Notes: generated from the sequence alone by a model not told the origin. A stretch of DNA of 64,000 nucleotides from Micromonospora lupini str. Lupac 08 (GCF_000297395.2 NZ_HF570108.1:3469766-3533765); one strand, 5' to 3'; positions 43,518 through 52,285 are shown, numbered from the stretch's first letter. Translations and numbers: made by a program.

Positions 43518-45035
43518 ATGAGCGTAAGACGGATCATGGGCACCGAGGTCGAATACGGCATCTCCGTGCCCGGCCAGGCCGGAGCCAACCCGATGGTCAC
43601 CTCGTCCCAGGTGGTCAACGCCTACGGGGCCCGGCCCGAGCTCAACCGGGGCGGCCGCGCACGCTGGGACTACGAGGAGGAGTCGCCGCTGCGCGACGCC
43701 CGCGGCTTCACCTACTCCGGGGCCGCGTACGACCCCGCCGAGGCCCTCGCCGACGAGGACCTGGGCCTGGCCAACGTGATACTCACCAACGGCGCACGCC
43801 TGTACGTGGACCACGCCCACCCCGAATACTCCACCCCCGAGGTCACCACCCCGCGCGACATCGTGCGCTGGGACAAGGCCGGGGAGCGGGTCATGGCCGA
43901 GGCGTCCCGCCGGGCCGCCACCATCCCCGGCAGCCAGCCGATCCACCTCTACAAGAACAACACCGACAACAAGGGCGCCAGCTACGGCGCCCACGAGAAC
44001 TATTTGATGCGCCGGCAGACCCCGTTCGCCGACATCGTGGCGTACCTGACGCCGTTCTTCGTGACCCGCCAGATCGTCTGCGGCGCCGGCCGCGTCGGCA
44101 TCGGGCAGGACGGCGGGCAGAGCGGCTTCCAGATCTCCCAGCGCGCCGACTTCTTCGAGGTCGAGGTCGGGCTGGAGACCACCCTCAAGCGGCCGATCAT
44201 CAACACCCGCGACGAGCCGCACGCCGACGCCGACAAGTACCGCCGGCTGCACGTCATCATCGGCGACGCCAACCTCTCCGAGATCTCCACCTACCTCAAG
44301 GTGGGCACCACCGCGCTGATCCTCACCATGATCGAGGAGAAGGCGCTCGGCGCGGACCTCGGCATCGCCGACCCGGTCAGCGAACTCCGCGCGGTCAGCC
44401 ACGACCCGTCCCTGTCGCACCTCATGAGGCTGCGCGACGGCCGCCGGCTGACCGCCCTCGACGTGCAGTGGGCGTACCTGGAGCGGGTGCGGTCCTTTGT
44501 CGACGACCGCTACGGCACCGACGTCGACGAGCAGACCGCCGACGTGCTGGACCGGTGGGAGGACGTGCTGGACCGGCTCGGCCGCGACCCGATGCTCTGT
44601 GCGGACGAGCTGGACTGGGTGGCCAAGCTGCGGCTGCTGGAGGGCTACCGGGAGCGGGAGAAGCTCGGCTGGGGCTCGCACAAGCTCCAACTCGTCGACC
44701 TGCAGTACTCCGACGTACGCCCGGAGAAGGGCCTCTACAACCGGCTGGTCTCCCGGGGGGCGATGAAGACGCTGCTCACCGACGAGGAGACCCGCAGGGC
44801 CATGACCGAGCCCCCGGAGGACACCCGGGCCTACTTCCGTGGCCGCTGCCTCGCCCAGTACGCCTCCGAGGTGGTCGCCGCGAGCTGGGACTCGGTGATC
44901 TTCGACGTGGGTCGGGAGTCGCTGGTCCGGGTGCCGATGATGGAGCCGGAGCGGGGCACCCGCGCCCACGTCGGCGCCCTGTTCGACCGCTGCGCCAGCG
45001 CCAAGGACCTGTTGGAGACGCTTACCGGCGGCTGA
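43518..45035 (+). CDS. dop: Dop, Pup deamidase/depupylase
   Basis: 505 residues. MGTEVEYG (metal/ATP-binding Glu10) and RLYVDHAHPEYSTPE with Asp98 (the catalytic Asp equivalent), LYKNNTDNKGASYGAHENYLM, CGAGRVG and INTRDEPHADADKYRRLHVI follow the glutamine-synthetase-like fold of Dop. The extra loop GARPELNRGGRARWDYEEESPL (about 37-60) sets it apart from PafA. Dop deamidates Pup-GGQ and removes Pup from targets; here Pup ends in Glu, so depupylation is the main task. It has its own TACGCT (43467-43472). Confidence 0.97.
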   Translation: MSVRRIMGTEVEYGISVPGQAGANPMVTSSQVVNAYGARPELNRGGRARWDYEEESPLRDARGFTYSGAAYDPAEALADEDLGLANVILTNGARLYVDHAHPEYSTPEVTTPRDIVRWDKAGERVMAEASRRAATIPGSQPIHLYKNNTDNKGASYGAHENYLMRRQTPFADIVAYLTPFFVTRQIVCGAGRVGIGQDGGQSGFQISQRADFFEVEVGLETTLKRPIINTRDEPHADADKYRRLHVIIGDANLSEISTYLKVGTTALILTMIEEKALGADLGIADPVSELRAVSHDPSLSHLMRLRDGRRLTALDVQWAYLERVRSFVDDRYGTDVDEQTADVLDRWEDVLDRLGRDPMLCADELDWVAKLRLLEGYREREKLGWGSHKLQLVDLQYSDVRPEKGLYNRLVSRGAMKTLLTDEETRRAMTEPPEDTRAYFRGRCLAQYASEVVAASWDSVIFDVGRESLVRVPMMEPERGTRAHVGALFDRCASAKDLLETLTGG

Positions 45036-45049
45036 ACGCGATCCCGAAT

Positions 45050-45088
45050 GCCCGCTGTGCGCCGCAAGCCGGCGCGCGGCGGGCTTTT
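45050..45088 (+). terminator. intrinsic terminator between dop and pup
   Basis: GCCCGCTGTGCGC (45050-45062) pairs with GCGCGCGGCGGGC (45072-45084) with two G-U pairs, and is followed at once by TTTT. It separates dop transcription from the pup-prcBA operon. Confidence 0.8.
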
Positions 45089-45139
45089 CGTCGTCCCAGC
45101 GAGGTAAGTTCATCGCAGACGATCGTGGAGGAGGCAGCA

Positions 45140-45355
45140 ATGGCCACTCATGACAGCGGCGGCCAGTCGCAGTCCGGCAAGTCCCGCCAGGGCGAGGAGA
45201 TCGAGGACGTCACCACGGAGGCCAACCCCGAGGTGGCCGAGCGGCACGCCGAGATCAGCGAGGACGTCGACGACCTGCTCGACGAGATCGACTCCGTCCT
45301 GGAGGAAAACGCAGAGGAGTTCGTGAGGGGTTACGTCCAGAAAGGGGGGGAATAG
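45140..45355 (+). CDS. pup: prokaryotic ubiquitin-like protein Pup
   Basis: 71 residues, highly charged and largely unstructured. EVAERHAEISEDVDDLLDEIDSVLEENAEEFVRGYVQKGGE is the conserved helix-forming C-terminal half that binds the ATPase coiled coil. It ends in Gly-Gly-Glu, so PafA can use it without deamidation, unlike the Gln-ending Pup of mycobacteria. ATG 45140 follows GGAGGAGGC. TAAGTT (45105-45110) is a possible -10. It is the first gene of the pup-nuclease-prcB-prcA operon. Confidence 0.97.
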   Translation: MATHDSGGQSQSGKSRQGEEIEDVTTEANPEVAERHAEISEDVDDLLDEIDSVLEENAEEFVRGYVQKGGE

Positions 45356-45361
45356 GACTAA

Positions 45362-46033
45362 ATGTCCGATTCGCCGGACCCTCCGGACAAGGCGTGCCCT
45401 CAGTGCAAGAGGGTGCTGCCCAGCACGGACTTCCACCGAGACCGTCGGCGGGTAGACGGTCTCGCGTTCTACTGCAAAGTCTGCGCCGCTCTCCGGTCCG
45501 CGGCGAGCCGGCGTAGGCGGGGCATTGCCCCGCAGCGACGGTCGCCCACGCCCGTCGGCGAGGGTCTCAAGTGGTGTCCGGACTGCGAGCAGATCAAGCC
45601 GCTGGAGGATTTCCCCACCACAACGACCAAGGCGAGCGGCCGGCACAGCTACTGCAAACCCTGCCATAATGCCCGTGGCAAGGAGACCGCGCAACGGCTC
45701 TACGGTGGGACGCGCGAGTACCACCTGCGGCGGCGGTACGGCATCGGGGAGAAGGAGTTTCAGGAGCTCCTGGCCGAGCAGGGCGGGGTCTGCGCGATCT
45801 GCGGCGGCGCGGACCCGCAACATCTGGACCACGACCATCGCACCGGATGGGTGCGCGGGATACTCTGCTTCAACTGCAACGGTGGTCTTGGCCAGTTCCG
45901 TGACAGTCCTACGAGGCTGGCCAGGGCGATCACGTACCTGAGAGGAACCACGTGGCAGCGGGCTTTGATCCATCCGGGCGTCTACCAGATGTGTTCACCA
46001 ACGCGGGGACGTCCTCCTTCACCACGTTTCTGA
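45362..46033 (+). CDS. endonuclease VII-like HNH protein
   Basis: 223 residues. Two N-terminal zinc ribbons are visible: KACPQCKRVLPSTDFHRD...FYCKVCAALR and KWCPDCEQIKPLEDFPTT...SYCKPCHNARGK. The recombination-endonuclease-VII core GGVCAICGGADPQHLDHDHRTGWVRGILCFNCNGGLGQFRDS (about 142-183) carries its Cys pairs and the H-D-H metal site. It could cut branched or damaged DNA. It sits 6 nt after pup and overlaps prcB by 82 nt, so it is truly in the operon. I recall this gene in the same place in Streptomyces; its role with the proteasome is not known to me. Confidence 0.88.
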   Translation: MSDSPDPPDKACPQCKRVLPSTDFHRDRRRVDGLAFYCKVCAALRSAASRRRRGIAPQRRSPTPVGEGLKWCPDCEQIKPLEDFPTTTTKASGRHSYCKPCHNARGKETAQRLYGGTREYHLRRRYGIGEKEFQELLAEQGGVCAICGGADPQHLDHDHRTGWVRGILCFNCNGGLGQFRDSPTRLARAITYLRGTTWQRALIHPGVYQMCSPTRGRPPSPRF

Positions 46034-46791
46034 GCCGGGTGGCGCCCGAGATGCTGCCCGGCCGTCGGCCGTTGCCGCCGGGCATGGCCGCCGATCTGGC
46101 GCCGCACGCGACCACCATCGTGGCGATCTCGGCCGCCGGCGGTGTGGTGATGGCCGGCGACCGACGGGCCACCATGGGCAACCTGATCGCCCAGCGCGAC
46201 ATCGAGAAGGTGCACCCCGCCGACGCGTACTCGCTTGTCGGCATCGCGGGCACCGCGGGCATCGGCATCGAGCTGATGCGACTGTTCCAGGTGGAGCTGG
46301 AGCACTACGAGAAGATCGAGGGCGCGATGCTCTCGCTCGACGGCAAGGCCAACCGGCTGGCGTCGATGATCCGGGGCAACCTGGGCGCGGCCATGCAGGG
46401 CCTCGCCGTGGTTCCGCTGTTCGCCGGCTTCGACCTGGCGGCCGCCGAGCCGGCGCGGGCGGGGCGGATCTTCAGCTTCGACGTGACCGGCGGCCCGTAC
46501 GAGGAGACCGGGTACGACGCGATCGGCTCCGGTTCGCTCTTCGCCAAGTCGGCGCTGAAGAAGCGTTTCCGGGCCGGCCTGTCCGTCGACGACGCGACCC
46601 GGCTCGCGGTCGAGGCGCTCTACGACGCGGCCGACGACGACACCGCGACCGGCGGGCCGGACCTGACCCGCCGGATCTATCCGGTGGTGATGACCGCTAC
46701 CGCCGAGGGCACCCGCCGGTTGACCGACACCGAGACGGCGGCGATCGCCGAGGGTGTGGTCGCCGGCCGGATGGAGAACCCGGGCGGTTGA
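45952..46791 (+). CDS. prcB: 20S proteasome beta subunit PrcB
   Basis: 279 residues. A propeptide of 53 residues is cleaved before Thr54 in HATTIVAISAAGGVVMAGDRRATMG, where Thr54 is the catalytic N-terminal nucleophile and Lys/Asp of the proteasome fold follow. FDVTGGPYEETGYDAIGSGSLFAKSALKK is a conserved strand-helix. It forms the inner proteolytic rings of the core particle. The GTG at 45952 has AGAGGA upstream and lies inside the end of the nuclease gene in another frame. Confidence 0.96.
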   Translation: MAAGFDPSGRLPDVFTNAGTSSFTTFLSRVAPEMLPGRRPLPPGMAADLAPHATTIVAISAAGGVVMAGDRRATMGNLIAQRDIEKVHPADAYSLVGIAGTAGIGIELMRLFQVELEHYEKIEGAMLSLDGKANRLASMIRGNLGAAMQGLAVVPLFAGFDLAAAEPARAGRIFSFDVTGGPYEETGYDAIGSGSLFAKSALKKRFRAGLSVDDATRLAVEALYDAADDDTATGGPDLTRRIYPVVMTATAEGTRRLTDTETAAIAEGVVAGRMENPGG

Positions 46792-46852
46792 GCCCCGTCC
46801 ACCCCCACCAGTCAGCAGTCGTCAGCACAGTGCCGTAAGGAGAACCGCCGCC

Positions 46853-47683
46853 GTGGCCATGCAGTTCTACGCCTCGCCCGAACAGATCATGCGCGACCGC
46901 TCCGAGCTGGCCCGCAAGGGCATCGCCCGGGGTCGCAGCGCGGTGGTCCTGAGCTACTCCGGCGGGGTGCTCTTCGTCGCGGAGAACCTCTCCAGCGCCC
47001 TGCACAAGGTCAGTGAGATCTACGACCGGATCGGCTTCGCCGCCGTCGGTCGGTACAACGAGTTCGAGAACCTGCGCCGGGCCGGCGTGCGGATGGCCGA
47101 CCTGAACGGCCTCAGCTACGACCGGCGTGACGTCACCGGGCGGGCGCTCGCCAACGCGTTCGCGCAGACGCTCGGTGCGATCTTCACCGAGCAGTCGAAG
47201 CCGTTCGAGGTGGAGATCTGCGTGGCGGAGGTCGGGGCGACTCCGGACGACGACGAGCTGTACCGGCTCACCTATGACGGGTCGGTCAACGACGAGCCGG
47301 GCCGGATGGCCATGGGTGGCCAGGCCGAGGCGATCACCGGTGTGCTGAAGTCGCAGCATCGGGCGGACATGTCCCTCGGTGAGGCGGCGCGGGTGGCGGT
47401 GCAGGCGTTGAGCACCGTCGGCGGTGAGGGCGGCGCGGCCCGCACGATCGCCGCCAACCAGCTCGAGGTGGCGGTGCTGGACCGCCAGCGGGTGGGTCGG
47501 ACGTTCCGCCGGATCACGGGCGCGGCGCTGACGTCGCTGCTCGACGGTGATGTCGCGGACGCGGAGCAGCCGGCCGAGGCGGGTGGCCCGGACACGCCGT
47601 CGCAGCCGACCACGGAGGGGCACAAGCCGACGACGTCGGCGGGCTCCGCCGACCTGGAGGACAAGCCGGCGGACGGCAAGTAG
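46853..47683 (+). CDS. prcA: 20S proteasome alpha subunit PrcA
   Basis: 276 residues. FYASPEQIMRDRSELARKGIARGRSAVVLSYSGGVLFVAEN is the N-terminal gate and first strands; GFAAVGRYNEFENLRRAGV, YDRRDVTGRALANAFAQTLGAIFTEQSKPFEVEICVAEVG and LYRLTYDGSVNDEPGR follow the alpha-subunit pattern. It forms outer rings that gate the chamber and receive the ATPase C-terminus. GTG 46853 has AAGGAGA 9 nt upstream; ATG 46859 is an alternative. The tail is Gly/Pro/Thr-rich and not conserved. Confidence 0.96.
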   Translation: MAMQFYASPEQIMRDRSELARKGIARGRSAVVLSYSGGVLFVAENLSSALHKVSEIYDRIGFAAVGRYNEFENLRRAGVRMADLNGLSYDRRDVTGRALANAFAQTLGAIFTEQSKPFEVEICVAEVGATPDDDELYRLTYDGSVNDEPGRMAMGGQAEAITGVLKSQHRADMSLGEAARVAVQALSTVGGEGGAARTIAANQLEVAVLDRQRVGRTFRRITGAALTSLLDGDVADAEQPAEAGGPDTPSQPTTEGHKPTTSAGSADLEDKPADGK

Positions 47684-47696
47684 GACCGAACATGTC

Positions 47697-47727
47697 GGCG
47701 GGCGGCCAGTTTCCTGGGCCGCCCGCC
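47697..47727. terminator. bidirectional terminator after prcA
   Basis: GGCGGGCGGCC (47697-47707) and GGCCGCCCGCC (47717-47727) form an 11-bp stem followed by GTTTCG. It lies between the convergent prcA and flippase genes. Confidence 0.75.
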
Positions 47728-47780
47728 GTTTCGTGTCTCCCGAATGCCCGCCGTATGTCTTCTGCGGCAGGTGCCTCCGG

Positions 47781-49076
47781 TCACCCCTGGGTGACGGCCT
47801 CGCGGTGCGGGGCGGCAACGGGTGTGGTGCCGGCGCTGCGGGTGCCGCGCAGCAGTGCGGCCATGGTGGCGGCGACGACCACGGAGCCGATGGCGTAGCC
47901 GAGTTCGACGCGTAGCGCGGTGGCGACCGGGGCGAGGGTGGCGACGACGAGAGCGGCCACGCCGACGGCCCAGGCGGCGGCCTGCGCCCGGTGCCGGTCG
48001 AGGGCGAGCAGCGCCTGGCCGAGGACCATCGCCCAGAGGTAGGCGAGGGTGGCCGCGGCGAGCCAGGCGAAGTCGCCGTGGCCGAGGACGTCGGGCGCGT
48101 CGAACAGGGTCTGCACCAGCCACGGGCCGAGCAGGACGGCGAGTACGGCGCCGGTGAGGCCGAGCGCCGTGACGACGCCCAGGGCCCGGCGTAGGAGGCT
48201 GTTGAAGGCGGTGCGGTCGCCGGTGGTGGCGGTGGTGGCGAGGCCGGGGAGCAGGGACGCCTGCAGTGAGGCGAAGACGAACAGCGGGATCCGGACCAGC
48301 ACCAGTGCGGAGAGCAGGGCGCCGGCGGTGGCCACGTCGGACGGGTCCAGCACCTTGACGTTGATCACGCCGATGTTGACGACGACCTGGGAGAGCAGGC
48401 TGGAGGCGGTGAGCAGGCCGAGGCCGCGCAGCAGCGGGGCCCAGGCGACGGGGACGCCGCCGCCGACGGCCCGCAGGATCGGTGGGGCGGTGACTGCCAC
48501 ACTGATCAGCGGCGCGACGATGAGCACCGCGCCGAACCAGACGGGGTTGGTGACGCCGGTCAGACCGAGCAGGGCGACGAGGGCGATGCGCAGGCCGCCG
48601 TCGACGCCGAGCTGGGTGCCGTACCAGGGGAACAGTTGCAGGCCGGAGAGCACGCCGCGGGTGGTGTGCGCGACGGCGAGTGCGGCGAGCGACCCGATGA
48701 GGACGGCGACCATGGTGCCGTCGCCGGCGAAGAACCGGTCGGCGAGCGGGCCTCGGGCGGCGATGATCAGCGCGACCACTGCGGCGAGCAGGCCGGCCGC
48801 CAGGGCCGCCCCGCGGGCCAGTACCGGCCCGGGGGGTAGGCCCTGGCTGTGCCGGCCGGCGACGAGGCGGGCGACCTCCTGCTCGACGGGCATGAACAGG
48901 CCGATGCCGAGGGTGAAGACGATCGTCCAGAGCACCGAGAGGGAGCCGTAGTCCGCCACGGTGAGGCTGTGCCCGGCGACGGCCAGGTGGACGTAGGAGG
49001 CGAGCCCCAGCAGGGCCAGGCCGGCGCCGACGGCGACGGTGCCCGGTGGGACCAGACTCAGGAGCCGGCGGATCAC
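47781..49076 (-). CDS. polysaccharide flippase-like (MATE/Wzx-type) membrane protein
   Basis: 431 residues with about 12-14 membrane helices and hardly any soluble part. TVADYGSLSVLWTIVFTLGIGLFMPVEQEVARLVAGRH is the usual first-helices region of MOP/Wzx-type flippases. It probably flips a lipid-linked sugar over the membrane. It overlaps the GT2 gene by 4 nt and forms an operon with it and the DUF2304 gene. A role in cell-surface glycan export is inferred from this context. Confidence 0.8.
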   Translation of the reverse strand: MIRRLLSLVPPGTVAVGAGLALLGLASYVHLAVAGHSLTVADYGSLSVLWTIVFTLGIGLFMPVEQEVARLVAGRHSQGLPPGPVLARGAALAAGLLAAVVALIIAARGPLADRFFAGDGTMVAVLIGSLAALAVAHTTRGVLSGLQLFPWYGTQLGVDGGLRIALVALLGLTGVTNPVWFGAVLIVAPLISVAVTAPPILRAVGGGVPVAWAPLLRGLGLLTASSLLSQVVVNIGVINVKVLDPSDVATAGALLSALVLVRIPLFVFASLQASLLPGLATTATTGDRTAFNSLLRRALGVVTALGLTGAVLAVLLGPWLVQTLFDAPDVLGHGDFAWLAAATLAYLWAMVLGQALLALDRHRAQAAAWAVGVAALVVATLAPVATALRVELGYAIGSVVVAATMAALLRGTRSAGTTPVAAPHREAVTQG

Positions 49077-49774
49077 CGGCGAATGAGCGCCAACGTGAGC
49101 ACGGCGAAGGCGCGGCCGAGGTAGATCATGGCCTTGGCCGGGGAGTGGCTGGGGGTGCCGGCCATCCGCTTGCGCATGGCCACCGGCACCTGGCGGATGG
49201 TGTATCCGCGTCGGGCGGTGTGCACGAGCGTCTCGACCGTGTCGCCCAGGTACTCCACGGGGTACCAGGTGGCGAACATGTCGATCACCCGTCGGTTGGC
49301 CGCCCGGAACCCGGAGGTGGTGTCGGTGAGCTTGGTGCGGGCGACGCGGGAGAGGACGCCGGAGAGCATGACCATGGCCCAGCGGCGGGGGCCGCGGACG
49401 CTGTAGTCGCCCTCGCCGGCGAACCGGGCGCCGATCACCAGGTCGGTCTCGTCGAGCAGGTCGACGAGCTTCGGCACGTACCGGGGATCGTGCTGCCCGT
49501 CGGCGTCGATCTGGATGGCCACGTCGTAGTCGTGGTCGCGGGCGTACCGGTAGCCGAGGCGCATGGCGCCGCCGACACCGAGGTTGTACGGCAGTTTGGC
49601 GACCCGGGCGCCGGCCGCGGCGGCGACGGCGGCGGTGCGGTCGGTGGAACCGTCGTCGACGACGAGCACGTCGACGCCGGGCAGTTCGCCGCGGACCTCT
49701 CCGACGACGTCGGCGATCGAGCCGGACTCGTTGAGGGCGGGGATGATGATCAGGACCCGCTTGCCGTTAACCAT
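49073..49774 (-). CDS. GT2 glycosyltransferase, polyprenyl-phosphate-sugar synthase type
   Basis: 233 residues. VLIIIPALNESGSIADVVGEV opens the GT-A fold. VDVLVVDDGSTDRT and AIQIDADGQHDPRYVPKLVD give the nucleotide-sugar and metal-binding Asp residues (DDGS, DADGQ), as in dolichyl-phosphate-mannose synthase-like enzymes. DTTSGFRAANRRVID and YLGDTVETLVHTARRGYTI follow. A C-terminal helix may touch the membrane. It loads a sugar onto a lipid carrier. It overlaps the DUF2304 gene by 8 nt and the flippase by 4 nt. ATG 49774 begins the fold at once. Confidence 0.88.
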   Translation of the reverse strand: MVNGKRVLIIIPALNESGSIADVVGEVRGELPGVDVLVVDDGSTDRTAAVAAAAGARVAKLPYNLGVGGAMRLGYRYARDHDYDVAIQIDADGQHDPRYVPKLVDLLDETDLVIGARFAGEGDYSVRGPRRWAMVMLSGVLSRVARTKLTDTTSGFRAANRRVIDMFATWYPVEYLGDTVETLVHTARRGYTIRQVPVAMRKRMAGTPSHSPAKAMIYLGRAFAVLTLALIRR

Positions 49775-50138
49775 CGTGCGACACCAGTTCGTCTCGGGCC
49801 GCCCGGTCCGCGTCGATCTCGGCGCGCAGCAGGGCGAAGTCTTCTGCCAGGGTGCGGGTCTCTTCCTCCAGGGCGCTGACCTCCCAGCTGAGGTGCACAC
49901 AGACCAGCAGCAGGAAGACGATGCCGAGGAAGAGCACGAGGCTCACGCCGGACTGGACACCGAGCAGTTCGGCGACGTTGTCCAGCAGGCGGGGGAAGAG
50001 CGACAGCGGGATGACGATCACCAGTACGCAGAGCCAGAGCATGCCGTACTTCTCGCGGAGCTGCCGGCGGCGCAGCAGCTCGACGATCGTGGCCAGCAAT
50101 ATCAGGCCGGTCAAGCCGGTGACGAGGGTGAGCTTCAT
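49767..50138 (-). CDS. DUF2304 small membrane protein
   Basis: 123 residues. Three membrane helices (VTGLTGLILLATIVELLRR, GMLWLCVLVIVIPLSLFPRLL, VSLVLFLGIVFLLLVCVHLSWEVS) are followed by a coiled-coil tail (SALEEETRTLAEDFALLRAEIDADRAARDEL). DUF2304 proteins regularly lie beside GT2 lipid-sugar synthases, as here, and may anchor or regulate them. ATG 50138 has GGAAGG upstream. It is the first gene of the operon. Confidence 0.85.
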   Translation of the reverse strand: MKLTLVTGLTGLILLATIVELLRRRQLREKYGMLWLCVLVIVIPLSLFPRLLDNVAELLGVQSGVSLVLFLGIVFLLLVCVHLSWEVSALEEETRTLAEDFALLRAEIDADRAARDELVSHDG

Positions 50139-50307
50139 GCGACCTTCCACGGGGCGGGTGGAGCGGCGGAGGCGAACGCGGCGGCCAGGGTGGTGTGCCG
50201 ACCCGGAAGGGGTGGCAGACCCGCGGCGGCCCAACGGCCGTGCCCTAGCACACTGTACGCCGGTCGGGGGATGGAACGGGGGGACCGAACGTTGGTGTTC
50301 GCCCGGG

Positions 50308-51309
50308 TCATGCGGTTGGCGCCGCCTTCAGCGGCTCCCACCAGGCGCGGTTGTCGCGGTACCACTGCACGGTCTGCGCCAGACCGTCGGTGAGGTCGAT
50401 GCTCGGGGCGTACCCCAGCTCTTGGTTGATCTTGGTGATGTCCAGCGAGTAGCGGCGGTCGTGTCCCTTGCGGTCGGTCACCGGGACGACCCGGTCCCAG
50501 CCGGCGCCGCAGGCTTCCAGCAGCAGACCCGTCAGTTCCTTGTTGGTCAGCTCGGTGCCGCCGCCGATGTTGTAGACCTCGCCGGCGCGGCCCTTCTGCT
50601 GGGCCAGCGCGATGCCCCGGCAGTGGTCGTGCACGTGCAGCCAGTCGCGGATGTTGCCGCCGTCGCCGTAGAGCGGAACGGTGCCGCCGTCGAGCAGGTT
50701 GGAGACGAAGAGCGGGATGACCTTCTCGGGGAACTGGTACGGCCCGTAGTTGTTGGAGCAGCGGGTGACCACCACGTCCATGCCGTGGGTGCGGTGGTAG
50801 GCCAGGGCGAGCAGGTCGGAGCCGGCCTTCGAGGCCGAGTACGGCGAGTTCGGCGCGAGGGGCCAGGTCTCCGTCCAGGAGCCCTCGTCGATCGACCCGT
50901 ACACCTCGTCCGTCGACACGTGCACGAAGCGGCCGGTCCCGTGGCGCAGCGCGGCGTCCAGCAGCGTCTGGGTGCCGAGCACGTTTGTGGTGACGAACGG
51001 CGCAGCGCCGGCGATCGAGCGGTCGACGTGCGATTCCGCCGCGAAGTGCACGATCACGTCGTGCCCGGCGACGACCTCGTCGACCACTGCGGCGTCGCAG
51101 ATGTCGCCCTGCACGAACCGCAGCCGCGGGTCGTCGCGCACCGGGTCGAGGTTGGCCAGGTTGCCCGAGTAGGTGAGCTTGTCGAGCACGGTCACGCCTG
51201 CGGGGTCGACCGCGGGCACGCCCGAGGCGGTGCCACCAGGCACGCCCAGCAGCATGCGGACGTACTCTGAACCGATGAATCCGGCACCGCCGGTGACGAG
51301 GATCCTCAC
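50308..51309 (-). CDS. rfbB: dTDP-glucose 4,6-dehydratase
   Basis: 333 residues. MRILVTGGAGFIGSEYVR is the NAD motif, FVHVSTDEVYG the conserved Thr-Asp-Glu-containing catalytic strand, YSASKAGSD the Y-x-x-x-K pair, and GGNIRDWLHVHDHCRGI the RDW/H region of RmlB. It makes dTDP-4-keto-6-deoxyglucose from dTDP-glucose. The start is the GTG at 51309, with TACACT (minus strand, 51319-51324) ending 9 nt upstream. It is divergent from rfbA, 88 nt away. Confidence 0.95.
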   Translation of the reverse strand: MRILVTGGAGFIGSEYVRMLLGVPGGTASGVPAVDPAGVTVLDKLTYSGNLANLDPVRDDPRLRFVQGDICDAAVVDEVVAGHDVIVHFAAESHVDRSIAGAAPFVTTNVLGTQTLLDAALRHGTGRFVHVSTDEVYGSIDEGSWTETWPLAPNSPYSASKAGSDLLALAYHRTHGMDVVVTRCSNNYGPYQFPEKVIPLFVSNLLDGGTVPLYGDGGNIRDWLHVHDHCRGIALAQQKGRAGEVYNIGGGTELTNKELTGLLLEACGAGWDRVVPVTDRKGHDRRYSLDITKINQELGYAPSIDLTDGLAQTVQWYRDNRAWWEPLKAAPTA

Positions 51310-51385
51310 GGGTCCAGGAGTGTACGCGAAGCGGTGCGCCGGCTGTCGGCGGCGACCACCGACATGCCGAACGGCTGGTTGCGGC

Positions 51386-51391
51386 TAAACT
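51386..51391 (+). promoter_or_regulatory. -10 box of rfbA, probable leaderless start
   Basis: TAAACT ends 6 nt before the GTG at 51398, and only CCCCC-rich bases lie between, so no ribosome-binding site is possible. Confidence 0.5.
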
Positions 51392-51397
51392 CCCCCG

Positions 51398-52285
51398 GTG
51401 CGCGGAATCCTACTCGCCGGCGGCACCGGCTCCCGGCTCTGGCCGATCACCCGGGCAGTGTCCAAGCAGCTGATGCCGGTCTTCGACAAGCCGATGATCT
51501 ACTACCCCCTCTCCACCCTGGTGATGTCCGGGGTGCGGGAGATCCTGATGATCACCACACCCGAGGACCAGGACCAGTTCCGCCGGTTGCTCGGCGACGG
51601 CAGCCAGTTCGGGCTGCGGCTGGAGTACGTCACGCAGGCCCGTCCGGAGGGCATCGCCCAGGCGTTCATCCTCGGCGCGGACTTCATCGGCGACGAGTCG
51701 GTGGCGCTGATCCTCGGCGACAACATCTTCCACGGCGTCGGCCTGGGCCGGCAGTTGGCCGCCCACAGCGACCTGGTCGGCGGCCGGGTGTTCGCGTACC
51801 CGGTGGCCAACCCGCAGGAGTACGGCGTGGTGGACTTCGACGCCGAGGGTCGGGTGCTCTCGATCGAGGAGAAGCCGGCCCGGCCGAAGTCCCGCTACGC
51901 GGTGCCCGGCCTGTACTTCTACGACAACCGTGTGGTGGACATCGCGGCCAAGATCACCCCCAGCGCCCGGGGCGAGTTGGAGATCACGGCGGTCAACGAG
52001 GTGTACCGGGAGACCGGTGAGCTGTCCGTCACCCTGCTGGACCGGGGCACGGCCTGGCTGGACACCGGCACGTTCGCCTCGATGATGCAGGCCGGCGAGT
52101 TCGTCCGGGTGATCGAGGAGCGGCAGGGGCTGAAGATCGGTTGTGTCGAGGAGGTGGCCTGGCGGGCCGGCCTGATCGACGACGACCAGCTGCGTGCCCT
52201 CGCCGAGCCGCTGACCAAGAGCGGCTACGGCGACTACCTGTTCGGTCTGCTGGCCGAGAAGAACGACGCGCAGGTGGGCCGATGA
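51398..52285 (+). CDS. rfbA: glucose-1-phosphate thymidylyltransferase
   Basis: 295 residues. RGILLAGGTGSRLWPIT is the nucleotidyltransferase motif, then KQLMPVFDKPMIYYPLSTLVMSG, LILGDNIFHG and YGVVDFDAEGRVLSIEEKP, and WLDTGTFASMMQA near 225. This is RmlA, which joins glucose-1-phosphate to dTTP to form dTDP-glucose. It is coupled to rfbC by ATGA overlap. No rfbD gene is in the window. Confidence 0.95.
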   Translation: MRGILLAGGTGSRLWPITRAVSKQLMPVFDKPMIYYPLSTLVMSGVREILMITTPEDQDQFRRLLGDGSQFGLRLEYVTQARPEGIAQAFILGADFIGDESVALILGDNIFHGVGLGRQLAAHSDLVGGRVFAYPVANPQEYGVVDFDAEGRVLSIEEKPARPKSRYAVPGLYFYDNRVVDIAAKITPSARGELEITAVNEVYRETGELSVTLLDRGTAWLDTGTFASMMQAGEFVRVIEERQGLKIGCVEEVAWRAGLIDDDQLRALAEPLTKSGYGDYLFGLLAEKNDAQVGR

